Positions 7,804 through 15,720 of a stretch of DNA of 21,386 bases are shown here, piece by piece; within the stretch, counting starts at the first letter, position 1, and every line of letters starts with the position of its first letter. The notes under the pieces are model-generated. The model saw only the letters and a program-made list of their open reading frames with translations, was not told the DNA's origin and ran no database searches. This stretch comes from an uncultured Lachnospiraceae bacterium. GTDB lineage: Bacteria; Bacillota; Clostridia; Lachnospirales; Lachnospiraceae. The stretch covers positions 1 through 21,386 of the forward strand of contig CAMQOJ010000018.1 of NCBI GenBank assembly GCA_947003375.1, in the 5' to 3' direction. A program made the translations under genes and the position numbers.

Positions 7804-8646
7804 ATGGAAAAGGAATACGAGAACCACATCCTCTATCACTATACGGACTACCAGGCGCTGGACGGCATGCTCCACCATGCCCAGCTGCGGGTGAACAATG
7901 TGCTGAACATGAACGATGCCGCGGAAATGCGTTACTTTATGGACGGCCTGTGCGATGCGGTGGCGAAGCGCCTGGAGGAGGAAGGGGACCGGGAACGGGC
8001 CGGGCAGGTGCGGGAGCTTTTCCAGGAGGAGCTGAAGAAGGAATTCTACTACTCCGCCTACGCGGCCTGCTTCTCCCTCCACCGGGACGACGCGGCCCAG
8101 TGGGAGCGGTACGGGAACCGGGGCAGGGGCGTGTGCATCGCTTTCCAGGGCAGGTATCTGGAGAGGATGGCCACAGGGGCCCTGTCCCTCCAGACCGTGT
8201 TCTATCAGGACGACATGGCCGGCCATAACCTGACCGGGGTGTTCTACCGTCTGATGAAGCGGGGGAAGGAGCTGTCCCTGACGAACCCGGACATCATAAA
8301 AGCCATGAACTACGCCTGGAGCTGCTCCGCGGCCTTCAAGCATCCTTCGTTTCTCTCGGAGCGGGAGGTAAGGCTGGTGGTCTCTCCCTTCGTGAAGGAA
8401 TACTTCGAGGTGGAGCCATGCTATCATATCACCACGGAGCGGATCAAGAAATACTATCCCCTGGATCTGATGGGCATGTGCGGGAAGATCGGGATAGGGC
8501 TGGAGGAGCTGGTGCCGGAGATCATCATCGGGCCGGAATCCACCCAGTCCAGGTCGATTCTGCAGGATTACCTGCGGGACAACGGACTGGAGGGGCTGGC
8601 GGGGAAGGTGGCTATGTCGAAGTGCCCGCTGCGGAGGCCGGGGTGA
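7804..8646 (+). CDS. DUF2971-family protein of unknown function
   Basis: A 280-residue soluble protein with the hallmarks of DUF2971: HYT at 12-14 near the N-terminus, NDxxE at 37-41, and CFS (89-91) followed by QWERYG and GVCIAF at 109-114. The molecular function of the family is not established. I chose ATG 7804, which has TGAGGA about 8 nt upstream, over ATG 7789. It lies 56 nt after the LacI gene with no promoter or terminator between them, so it is probably co-transcribed. It has no obvious sugar-binding or transport feature, and its place next to a sugar regulator may be incidental. An ADP-ribosyltransferase-like or defence role has been suggested by the H-Y-T pattern only in my own reading and should be treated as speculation. 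Confidence 0.8.
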   Translation: MEKEYENHILYHYTDYQALDGMLHHAQLRVNNVLNMNDAAEMRYFMDGLCDAVAKRLEEEGDRERAGQVRELFQEELKKEFYYSAYAACFSLHRDDAAQWERYGNRGRGVCIAFQGRYLERMATGALSLQTVFYQDDMAGHNLTGVFYRLMKRGKELSLTNPDIIKAMNYAWSCSAAFKHPSFLSEREVRLVVSPFVKEYFEVEPCYHITTERIKKYYPLDLMGMCGKIGIGLEELVPEIIIGPESTQSRSILQDYLRDNGLEGLAGKVAMSKCPLRRPG

Positions 8647-8855
8647 TTTTTTACTGGAATATCTTGTTTGAAAAAAGTATATTCTTGCCGTTCAGAGTTG
8701 GTTGTTCTTGAGGCGGATTCATGCTGCCTGTCCTTTTGATGGCAGTATTGTAGCGCTCTATCTATGATTTCCGGTGCATAATAGCATATTTGTAAAGTTT
8801 ATTCAGATGAAGGGGGATGGATATAATAGGCCGGAAGAGGGTGGCGGGGCTGCAG

Positions 8856-8877
8856 GGCGGGAATTACCGCTCCCGCC
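8856..8877. repeat. GC-rich inverted repeat at the convergent gene ends
   Basis: GGCGGGA (8856-8862) and TCCCGCC (8871-8877) form a 7-bp stem spanning the stop codon of the minus-strand GGDEF gene. No T run follows on either strand, so it is not a standard intrinsic terminator, but it may protect the 3' end. The rest of 8647-8863 holds only AT-rich sequence and a lone TATAAT at 8822-8827. Confidence 0.4.
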
Positions 8878-9781
8878 ACTCTTCCTTGCCGCCATCGGAC
8901 CACACCACCATGTTCCGGCCGTTGTGCTTGGCCTTGTAAAGCATGTTGTCCGCAATTTTCAGGTAGTCGTCATAGATGTCTCCCATCTTGGGCAGAAGGG
9001 TGACGCCGCCGATACTGATGGTGACCCAGGGGGATACGGAAGGGTCATGGGGGATATGGAGATCCTCCACCGCCTGGCGGATGGTCTGCAGGAACTCAAA
9101 GGCGGACCTGGAATCATTGCCCAGCATAATCGCCACGAACTCTTCCCCGCCGTAGCGCCCGAAGAAGTCCGTGGGGCGCTGGAAGAAGGCGGATGCCGCC
9201 TGGGCCACGGCGGAGATGACCTTATCCCCTGCCGGGTGGCCGAAGGTGTCATTGTATACTTTGAACTTGTCGATGTCGAACATGCAGACGGAGAAAGTGA
9301 GCCCCAGCCGGATGGCTTCCCGCCATTTTAAGTTGCTCTCGTCTTCGTAGCGCCGCCTGTTGGCCACGCCGGTGAGTTGGTCCATGGTGGCCTGGTGCAT
9401 GAACTGCATCTGGTAATGGTGGAGCTTGATGTGGATGGCGGCCCTGGCCCGGACCGTGATGGGGCTGAAGGGCTTGGGAATGTAATCCACCGCACCCAGA
9501 GTGAGGCCTTTCTCTTCGTGCTGCACATCCGCCAGGCCGCTGACCAGGATGACGGGCGTATATTTGGTGAGAATCGTCTCCTGGAATTTCTTCAGCAGCG
9601 TGAAGCCGTCTATGTCCGGCATGATGATGTCCAGAAAAATCAGGGAGAAGTTATCCCCCTTTGCCTTGCGGAAGCCTTCCTCGCCTTCCAGACATATGGT
9701 GACCTCGTAGTCATCGCTCAGGATGGATTTCAGATATTCAGCCTGTGCCCGGCTGTCTTCGATTATCAATATTTTGTCCAT
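8864..9781 (-). CDS. Response regulator with GGDEF diguanylate cyclase domain
   Basis: This cytoplasmic protein of 305 residues should make cyclic di-GMP from two GTP when its receiver is phosphorylated. The REC domain covers about 1-120: acidic pair Glu8-Asp9, phosphoacceptor Asp51 (FLDIIMPD), Ser81 and Lys103 (PKPF). A short helix leads into the GGDEF domain (about 130-300) with DxLTGxxNRR, FDIDxFKxYND, and the active-site loop GGEEF at 211-215. An inhibitory I-site R-P-T-D at 202-205 lies exactly five residues before it, so product feedback is expected. It follows the PAS protein on the same strand after 58 nt, with a modest AAGGA ribosome site, and is probably co-transcribed with it. No cognate histidine kinase is in the window. 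Confidence 0.93.
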   Translation of the reverse strand: MDKILIIEDSRAQAEYLKSILSDDYEVTICLEGEEGFRKAKGDNFSLIFLDIIMPDIDGFTLLKKFQETILTKYTPVILVSGLADVQHEEKGLTLGAVDYIPKPFSPITVRARAAIHIKLHHYQMQFMHQATMDQLTGVANRRRYEDESNLKWREAIRLGLTFSVCMFDIDKFKVYNDTFGHPAGDKVISAVAQAASAFFQRPTDFFGRYGGEEFVAIMLGNDSRSAFEFLQTIRQAVEDLHIPHDPSVSPWVTISIGGVTLLPKMGDIYDDYLKIADNMLYKAKHNGRNMVVWSDGGKEEWRER

Positions 9782-9839
9782 ATTTTCCTTACTCCCGTTC
9801 GTTTTCGCTGCCGGATGGCGGGGCTTTTACAATTCCATG

Positions 9840-11807
9840 TCACTTCAGCTGCTGGCGCTGCAGGGTCTCCGTGATGTCCTGGGCCACGTACACCGCGGTC
9901 TTCGGCATGTCGCTGCCACCGATTTGGGCCAGCACCACGGTGGCCCGTACCCACTGGGGAGGCGCGGAATCGTTGTCGGGCTCCTGGGGGAGCTTCCGGT
10001 AGGTGGCCGATATATAGGGCTGCCACCAGCGCAGGTTCTGCATCAGATTCGGTATGTTCATGACCTTCAGATAATCTTCCCTGTCATCCGGATGGATGAA
10101 ATTCTCGGCGTAGACCTCCAGGGCTGCGGTGCAGTTCACTTCGCTGCCCAGTACGTCCCCGCCCTTGCCCAGCTTGGTCACGGCCCGGAAGGTATCCCGT
10201 TCCAGGTCGATGTAGTAGGTGGAGAAGAACAGGCTGCTCAGGCTGCTGATGATGTAGGCCCGATCCTGCATGGCCCGGTGCCTTTGGTCCTCCCGGCTCT
10301 TCTCGTCGGTGATGTCATGGCCCAGGATGTTGACCACCATCCTGCCGTTCTGGCGGCTGTAGATGATATGCTGCTCCAGCCAGCGGGGAGGATCCCCCTT
10401 GATGCGGTACTGGCAGATATCCTCCGCATAATGCTCCGTGACCGCCGCCTTTTCCCGCAGATGCTCCAGCGACAGGAGATGCCCGTAATTGAGGGCGTCC
10501 TCCGGGTATAATTGTGGAATCAGCAGCTGGGTGTAATAGCTGTAATCGCCCACCTGGGCATCCTGCATCCGGGCGGCGCCGTCCAGGCGGATGCGCTCGC
10601 ACTGGCCGTTCTCCAGGTTCACCGTGGTCATCATGGTGAAGCGGGACTTCAGGATTGCGGCAATCTGCATGTCTTGCTTGCTGTGGGCCAGCTCCTTGCG
10701 CATCTGTTCGTCCATGTTCTCCATGGCCAGGAGGGCGTATTCCGGATTGCCGTGCTCGCTGTTCAGGTGGGCTGTCACGGAGATATAGCGGTAGGAGCCG
10801 CCAATCTCCCACTGGCACAAAAGCTCCGATTCCTGCTCTCCGGCATCCCTGGCCTGTATGAGGCCATCGGTGGAGAATTTCGCCAGGAAGGCCTCCCGGT
10901 AGGCGGGATGGAGCCTTTCCGCGATTTGGGACTGCAGGTATGTATCCCATGGGGGCGGCTGGGAAGGCCCTTCCTCTGGCGCGTGCCCCTCCACCCGGAT
11001 GACATCCGTGGCGCCGTTCTCCAGGTTGATGGCATAGATGCCGAAGCTCTGCTCGCCTACGGCCCGAAGGGCATCCCGGCTGCGGGCGTTGTCCTCCTCG
11101 CACTCTAAGCCCTCCCGCATGGTGTCGTGCACGTCCTTCACGCAGAACATGGCGGTCTGGTTCTCTTCGCTGTAGTCGAAGGCCCGCACCACCTCGATCA
11201 GGTTCCAGCGGAACTCCTCCTGGTGGAGGCGGCGGTAGATGCAGGTCAGCATGGACTTGCCGGAGCGCAGGGCATTCTGCAGATGGGACATGTGGGTGAA
11301 GGCCCGGAAGCGCTCCACGTCGTCGGGATGCACCATACCGCTTCCCGCCAGGTTCTCGAATTCCCCGGAGAGGTTCTCTGTGCCGCGCTGGGACAGCCAT
11401 GCGGCCGCATCGGATTTCAGCACGTCATAGCGGTTCCGGCCCAGGTCCAGGCGCAGGATTTTGTGGTAAGCGTAGCCCGAGGCCTCTATGCGTGGCGTGA
11501 CGCTGACCACGAAGGCGGGGATGGCATCCTTCCAGAGCATCCGGGTGGCCACCATGTCCACCACCCCGCCGAAGGTGGCATTGTAGCCCAGGGAGCGCCC
11601 CTCCTGCCTGCCCTCTATGGTCAGCAGGGGACAGTTGATGCAAGATCCCGCCCATACCTCATGGCAGGTCATGCCCAAGCGTACCTCCGGCGATACGGTC
11701 TGAACCCTTTTGTTGAAATACAGCAGGCTGTGATTGTCCTGTCGGATTACATAAATGCCGGTCTCCGGCATGCTGTTTAAGATGATTTCGTAATCTTTGT
11801 TCTCCAA
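9840..11807 (-). CDS. Tandem-PAS sensory protein without output domain
   Basis: About 655 residues that look like repeated PAS/PAC-type sensor modules. The first (about 1-110) carries a cysteine cluster, C-H-E-V-W-A-G-S-C-I-N-C-P. It is followed by about four repeats, each with a Y-x-I-(D/N)-L-E-like start, a H-P-D-D-like turn, a Y-R/W strand pair and a closing D-I/V-x-(D/E)-x-like end. No membrane helix, GGDEF, EAL, kinase or HTH domain is visible, and the chain stops just after the last PAS. The start is a TTG at 11805-11807, preceded by AAGGGGGGA; a TTG seven codons upstream overlaps that site and is less likely. The REC-GGDEF gene follows directly, so this may be its sensory partner (inference). 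A palindrome CCGGC-N6-GCCGG at 11851-11866 lies in the leader. Confidence 0.82.
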   Translation of the reverse strand: MENKDYEIILNSMPETGIYVIRQDNHSLLYFNKRVQTVSPEVRLGMTCHEVWAGSCINCPLLTIEGRQEGRSLGYNATFGGVVDMVATRMLWKDAIPAFVVSVTPRIEASGYAYHKILRLDLGRNRYDVLKSDAAAWLSQRGTENLSGEFENLAGSGMVHPDDVERFRAFTHMSHLQNALRSGKSMLTCIYRRLHQEEFRWNLIEVVRAFDYSEENQTAMFCVKDVHDTMREGLECEEDNARSRDALRAVGEQSFGIYAINLENGATDVIRVEGHAPEEGPSQPPPWDTYLQSQIAERLHPAYREAFLAKFSTDGLIQARDAGEQESELLCQWEIGGSYRYISVTAHLNSEHGNPEYALLAMENMDEQMRKELAHSKQDMQIAAILKSRFTMMTTVNLENGQCERIRLDGAARMQDAQVGDYSYYTQLLIPQLYPEDALNYGHLLSLEHLREKAAVTEHYAEDICQYRIKGDPPRWLEQHIIYSRQNGRMVVNILGHDITDEKSREDQRHRAMQDRAYIISSLSSLFFSTYYIDLERDTFRAVTKLGKGGDVLGSEVNCTAALEVYAENFIHPDDREDYLKVMNIPNLMQNLRWWQPYISATYRKLPQEPDNDSAPPQWVRATVVLAQIGGSDMPKTAVYVAQDITETLQRQQLK

Positions 11808-11881
11808 AGTCGATCCCCCCTTGATCAATGCGGCGACAGACTGTTTTCTTCCGGCATATGCGCCGGGCTTTTGTCAGATAT

Positions 11882-11909
11882 AAAAAAGAAAAGCCTCAGA
11901 TAAGGCTTT
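11882..11909 (-). terminator. Intrinsic terminator of the AraC-family gene
   Basis: On the minus strand AAAGCCT pairs with AGGCTTT (plus positions 11903-11909 and 11890-11896) over a 6-nt loop, followed by TCTTTTTT (11889-11882). It ends transcription of the regulator at 12044-12889 before the PAS gene. The rest of 11910-12043 shows nothing recognisable. Confidence 0.75.
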
Positions 11910-12043
11910 GTTCTGTTCGTCTTCTCCACCTTTCATGATAAAGAAAAATGAATGGATTGTCAAGCGGAAATCGAGGATGGAGCGGCAGCGGGGCAGTGGC
12001 CGTCTCGGGATTTGGCATCGAGTGAACAGCAACCGGTAGCCCG

Positions 12044-12889
12044 TCAGCGCGGCGACAGGCGGTACTCCCTGGGGGTCAACCCCGTGAGCTTCCTGAAGTG
12101 GGCGATGAAATGATTCACGTTCTCATAGCCCACCTCATAGCTGATTTCATGGACTTTCAGATTGGTGTCCACCAGCAGGCTTTTGGCGGCCTGGATGCGC
12201 ACTCTGTGGAGATACTGCAGGGGAGAAATCTGGTAGTGGCTCTTGAACTCCCGGCAGAGGCGGTAGCGGTTCACCTTGTACTTCTGCTCCAGCTCCGCCA
12301 GGGCGTAGTTTTCATAATAATGGGTCTCCAGCCGGGCTTTGATGTCCTCCAGATAGGCAGGGACGGTCCTTGGGGACAGGATGTGCTCCAGGGCCAGCTG
12401 GGAGAGCAGCCTGGTCAGCAGCATATGGCAGAGGATGGGATTGCTCTCATTTATGCCGAACAGGGGGAGGAGCCCGCTGGCCCAGGGGGCGGTAGAGGGA
12501 ATCCGCCAGAAAGCCGTGATCTCCGGCAGCTGTCGGCAGAAGTAAGCCAGGCCGGGGCCGGCGAAGAGCAGCAGCTCATATTCCGCCGCGCTGTGAACCA
12601 GAATCCGGCGGGTGGAGCGGCAGTCCAAAAGGTAGAGGCCGCTCTCCGACAGGGTGGCGCAGCGGCCGGAGGGCAGGGCGGTGAAGAACAGGGAGCCGGA
12701 CTTTAGCTGCAGCAGCCCCAGCCCCTGGCCATCCGTGGCATAGTAGGAGAGGGGAGAGGTTACGGTGCCGCGTTCCAGGGCACAGCGGTGGAGGAGGGAG
12801 TCCCTGATGTCCGCTTCCGGGTGGAAGGGAACCAGGCTCACCCCGGATTTTGACAGCAGGGACAGGTTGGGGGTATAGGCTTCGGACAT
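12044..12889 (-). CDS. AraC-family transcriptional regulator
   Basis: A 281-residue regulator. The N-terminal part (about 1-175) resembles a cupin-like ligand-sensing domain with weak signature. The C-terminal AraC/XylS DNA-binding domain (about 185-281) has two helix-turn-helix motifs: YALAELEQKYKVNRYRLCREF and VHEISYEVGYENVNHFIAHF, ending in GLTPREYR, the standard AraC ending. The start is fixed by AAAGGAGG 7 nt upstream (plus strand 12897-12904). It is transcribed divergently from the epimerase-phosphorylase operon, sharing an AT-rich intergenic region, so it is the likely activator of that operon in response to a mannoside (inference from orientation). Its own transcript ends at the terminator at 11882-11909. 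Confidence 0.93.
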   Translation of the reverse strand: MSEAYTPNLSLLSKSGVSLVPFHPEADIRDSLLHRCALERGTVTSPLSYYATDGQGLGLLQLKSGSLFFTALPSGRCATLSESGLYLLDCRSTRRILVHSAAEYELLLFAGPGLAYFCRQLPEITAFWRIPSTAPWASGLLPLFGINESNPILCHMLLTRLLSQLALEHILSPRTVPAYLEDIKARLETHYYENYALAELEQKYKVNRYRLCREFKSHYQISPLQYLHRVRIQAAKSLLVDTNLKVHEISYEVGYENVNHFIAHFRKLTGLTPREYRLSPR

Positions 12890-12919
12890 GGGAGATCCTC
12901 CTTTCCTAAAAATAAGCTT

Positions 12920-12956
12920 TGATTAAGTAAATTTTAATCAGTATAAATCCATTATA
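12920..12956 (-). promoter_or_regulatory. AraC-gene -10 box with adjacent inverted repeat
   Basis: A minus-strand TATAAT lies at 12951-12956; no good -35 is visible at 16-18 nt. Just downstream, in the leader of the regulator gene, TGATTAA (12920-12926) and TTAATCA (12934-12940) make a perfect 7-bp inverted repeat with a 7-nt spacer, a plausible operator. The rest of the divergent region (12957-13130) is very AT-rich with repeated GTTAAT at 13071 and 13096, but no confident promoter for the epimerase operon could be picked. Confidence 0.4.
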
Positions 12957-13144
12957 GATGAAAGTCGGGGAAAAGGATATGGTCAAATGCTCTGAAAAAA
13001 CAATCTTTTTATTGTGAAAAAAGATGAAAACGAGGTTTATGTCAAGAATTATATGTAAAATACAATAACTGTTAATGACTTAATTAATAGAATAAGTTAA
13101 TAATAAAATAAGAAATTAATTTGACTTTGGAAAGGAGGAAATGC

Positions 13145-14380
13145 ATGTTAAGCGATGAGTTGAGGAGCCATCTGTGCGGCCGCCTGCTCCCTTTCTGGAA
13201 GGGGCTGAGGGATAAGGAGCACGGAGGGTTTTATGGCTGGATGGATTCCGAACTGAGGGTGGACAGGAAAGCCGTGAAGGGCTGCATCCTGAACAGCCGC
13301 ATCCTGTGGTTCTTCTCCAATGCATACTTAAGCCTGGGAGGAGCTTCGCAGCCGGGGAAAGAGAATGGCGCGGATGGCCTGAGGGAGTACGCGGACTGGG
13401 CATACCGGTTCCTGCGGGACAAATGCGTGGACGCACAGCGGGGCGGCGTGTACTGGTCGCTGGATTACAGGGGAGAGCCGGAGGATACCACCAAGCATAC
13501 CTATAACCAGGCCTTTGCGGTGTACGCCTTGTCATCCTATTTCAGGGCATACCATGACTGGGAGGCCCTGGAGCTGGCGGAGCGCCTGATTGGGGTGATC
13601 GAGGTCAGATGCTTCGACGAACAGGGGTACAGGGAGGCGCTGGACGTGGCTTTCCGTCCTGTTGCCAACGACAAGCTCTCGGAGAACGGGGTGATGGCGG
13701 ACCGCACCATGAACACCTTGCTCCATGTGCTGGAGGCCTATACGGAGTATCTGCTGGCCTGTAGGGAGGCCCAGCGTCAGGTCGGGGCAAGGCGGGACTG
13801 GCAGCAGGCGGTCACAGGGAAGCTGTACTGGATACTGGATCTGGTGGCGGAGCGTGTATACAATCCGGAGCGGCGCAGGCAGGAGGTGTTCTTCAACCTG
13901 AGCATGGAGAGCCTGATTGACCTGCACTCCTACGGCCATGACATCGAGGCAGCCTGGCTGATCGACAGGTGCCTGGAGGTGCTGGGGGACGAGGGGCTGA
14001 CCCGGCGCATGAGCCCTATCCTGCGGAGCCTGGAGGCGGAGGTCTATGAGAAGGCTTATGCCCACCATTCCCTGGCCAATGAGTGCGAGCGGGGCGTGGT
14101 GGACGAAAAAAGGGTCTGGTGGGTGCAGGCGGAGGGCGTGGTGGGCTTTTACAACGCTTCCCAGAAGACCGGGGAGCGCCGCTATCTGGAGGCCGCGGAG
14201 GACATCTGGGGCTTTATCAGGGTCCACCTAGTAGACGTAAGGCCGGAGGGGGAATGGTTCTGGTACACGGATGCGGACGGTAACCCTGCCTTGGAGAAGC
14301 CCATCGTGGAGCCCTGGAAATGCCCTTACCACAACGGGCGCATGTGCATGGAGATTATGCGGCGCAGCGCCCAGAGCTGA
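13145..14380 (+). CDS. Cellobiose/mannobiose 2-epimerase (AGE family)
   Basis: This enzyme interconverts the reducing-end sugar of beta-1,4-linked disaccharides at C2, for example mannobiose to mannosyl-glucose; 411 residues, cytoplasmic (alpha/alpha)6 barrel. Conserved residues seen: Arg52 (SRILW), His194 (LLHVLEAYT), His265-Glu268-Trp271 (YGHDIEAAW), Trp326-Glu330 (WWVQAE) and His396. The spacing of these matches what I recall for Ruminococcus albus cellobiose 2-epimerase. The start at 13145 has AAAGGAGG 6 nt upstream; a TTG at 13121 would include that site in the coding region. It is the first gene of an operon, 53 nt before the mannosylglucose phosphorylase, which uses its product. N-acylglucosamine 2-epimerase is the alternative in the superfamily, but motifs and neighbours favour the disaccharide enzyme. 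Confidence 0.92.
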   Translation: MLSDELRSHLCGRLLPFWKGLRDKEHGGFYGWMDSELRVDRKAVKGCILNSRILWFFSNAYLSLGGASQPGKENGADGLREYADWAYRFLRDKCVDAQRGGVYWSLDYRGEPEDTTKHTYNQAFAVYALSSYFRAYHDWEALELAERLIGVIEVRCFDEQGYREALDVAFRPVANDKLSENGVMADRTMNTLLHVLEAYTEYLLACREAQRQVGARRDWQQAVTGKLYWILDLVAERVYNPERRRQEVFFNLSMESLIDLHSYGHDIEAAWLIDRCLEVLGDEGLTRRMSPILRSLEAEVYEKAYAHHSLANECERGVVDEKRVWWVQAEGVVGFYNASQKTGERRYLEAAEDIWGFIRVHLVDVRPEGEWFWYTDADGNPALEKPIVEPWKCPYHNGRMCMEIMRRSAQS

Positions 14381-14433
14381 AACTGGAAAAGTCATCTGCC
14401 CGGCGAATGCCGTGGCTGAGAATAGGAGAGATT

Positions 14434-15609
14434 ATGAGAATACATCCTCAATATGAAAAAGAACTGGCAAAGCATCAGGAGCTGCTGAACCGTCCCAACG
14501 AAGTGGACGCTTCCTTTTACAATGGTATCTATGACCGCTACAAATATCCCGTGCTGACCAGGGAGCACATCCCGCTGTTCTGGCGCTACGATTTGAACAT
14601 GGACAGCAATCCGTATTTCCAGGAACGTCTGGGCGTGAATGCGGTGATGAATTCCGGCGCCATCGAGCTGGACGGGAAATTCTACCTGGTGGCCCGGGTG
14701 GAGGGCAATGACAGGAAGTCCTTCTTCGCCGTGGCGGAGAGCGAAAGCCCAGTGGATGGCTTCCGGTTCCGGGACTATCCGGTGGTGCTGCCGGACACCT
14801 GCCCGGAGGAGACCAATGTCTATGATATGCGGCTGACCAAGCACGAGGACGGCTATATCTATGGGGTCTTCTGCTCGGAGAGCAAGGACGCCACTGTGTC
14901 CGACCTGTCGGCGGCTGTAGCGGCTGCAGGCGTTGTGCGCACGAAGGATCTGAAGACATGGGAGCGCCTGCCCAACATGAAGACACTGCAGTCACCTCAG
15001 CAAAGGAACGTGGTGCTGCATCCGGAGTTCGTGGAGGGCAAGTACGCTTTCTATACCCGGCCCATGGACGACTTCATAGACACCGGCTCCGGCGGCGGAA
15101 TAGGCTTCGGTCTGTGCGAGGACATCCTGCACCCGGTCATCGATGAGGAACGCATCACCAGCAGGCGGCGGTACCACACCATTACCGAGGCCAAGAACGG
15201 CGCGGGGGCCGTGCCCATCAAGACGCCCCAGGGATGGATCCATATCGCCCACGGCGTGCGGAACACGGCGGCGGGGCTGCGCTATGTCATTTACGCTTTT
15301 GCCACGGCCCTGGACGACCCGTCCAGGGTGATTGCGGAGCCCGGCGGGCTGCTGATTGGGCCCAGGGCCGGAGAGCGGGTCGGGGACGTGTCCAATGTGG
15401 TGTTCACCAACGGGGCCATTGCCCGGGAGAACGGGGAGGTGTACATCTACTATGCCTCCAGCGACACCAGGATGCATGTGGCGGCCACTACCATAGAGAA
15501 GCTGACGGATTATGTCTTCCACACGCCGGAGGATTCTCTGCGCAGCCCGGACTGCGTGGCCCAGAGGTGCAGCCTGATAGAGAAGAACCTGAAGCTCCTC
15601 CGGGGGTGA
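14434..15609 (+). CDS. 4-O-beta-D-mannosyl-D-glucose phosphorylase (GH130_1)
   Basis: This enzyme phosphorolyses mannosyl-beta-1,4-glucose to mannose-1-phosphate and glucose; 391 residues, the length of characterised GH130 subfamily 1 enzymes and longer than the two GH130_2 paralogues here. Diagnostic segments include LTREHIPLFWRYDLN, NPYFQERLGVNAVMNSGAIEL, VARVEGNDRKSFFAVAES and CPEETNVYDMRLTKHEDGY. Asp131 in VYDMR falls at the same number as the catalytic acid reported for the Bacteroides fragilis enzyme (from memory), which supports the chosen start. AGGAGAG at 14424-14430 precedes that ATG; the frame is open upstream but overlaps the epimerase. It sits directly behind the epimerase that makes its substrate, completing the mannobiose route. 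Confidence 0.95.
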   Translation: MRIHPQYEKELAKHQELLNRPNEVDASFYNGIYDRYKYPVLTREHIPLFWRYDLNMDSNPYFQERLGVNAVMNSGAIELDGKFYLVARVEGNDRKSFFAVAESESPVDGFRFRDYPVVLPDTCPEETNVYDMRLTKHEDGYIYGVFCSESKDATVSDLSAAVAAAGVVRTKDLKTWERLPNMKTLQSPQQRNVVLHPEFVEGKYAFYTRPMDDFIDTGSGGGIGFGLCEDILHPVIDEERITSRRRYHTITEAKNGAGAVPIKTPQGWIHIAHGVRNTAAGLRYVIYAFATALDDPSRVIAEPGGLLIGPRAGERVGDVSNVVFTNGAIARENGEVYIYYASSDTRMHVAATTIEKLTDYVFHTPEDSLRSPDCVAQRCSLIEKNLKLLRG

Positions 15610-15720
15610 CAGGGAAGCGATTATGCTGGCAGCGGGCCATAAGGAACCTATGTGGCAGAGAAAATCGGCAATATCCAATTGGTTACGATATCATATATGG
15701 AAGGAAGAGAGGAAAACAAA

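Noticed and set aside
8658..8685. GAATAT...ATATTC hairpin after the DUF2971 gene as a terminator
   Set aside because: The stem is short and AT-only with no following T run.
8799..8827. Possible promoter TTATTC-N17-TATAAT between the convergent DUF2971 and GGDEF genes
   Set aside because: The -35 is poor and it would only read antisense into the GGDEF gene; no gene follows it.
9377..11780. Several plus-strand open frames (e.g. 9723-10511, 10512-11108, 11127-11780) across the signalling genes
   Set aside because: They are consecutive antisense shadows of the PAS and GGDEF genes, with low-complexity products and no ribosome sites.
13532..14227. Minus-strand open frame of 231 codons opposite the epimerase
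   Set aside because: The epimerase on the plus strand has all conserved catalytic residues; the antisense product resembles nothing.
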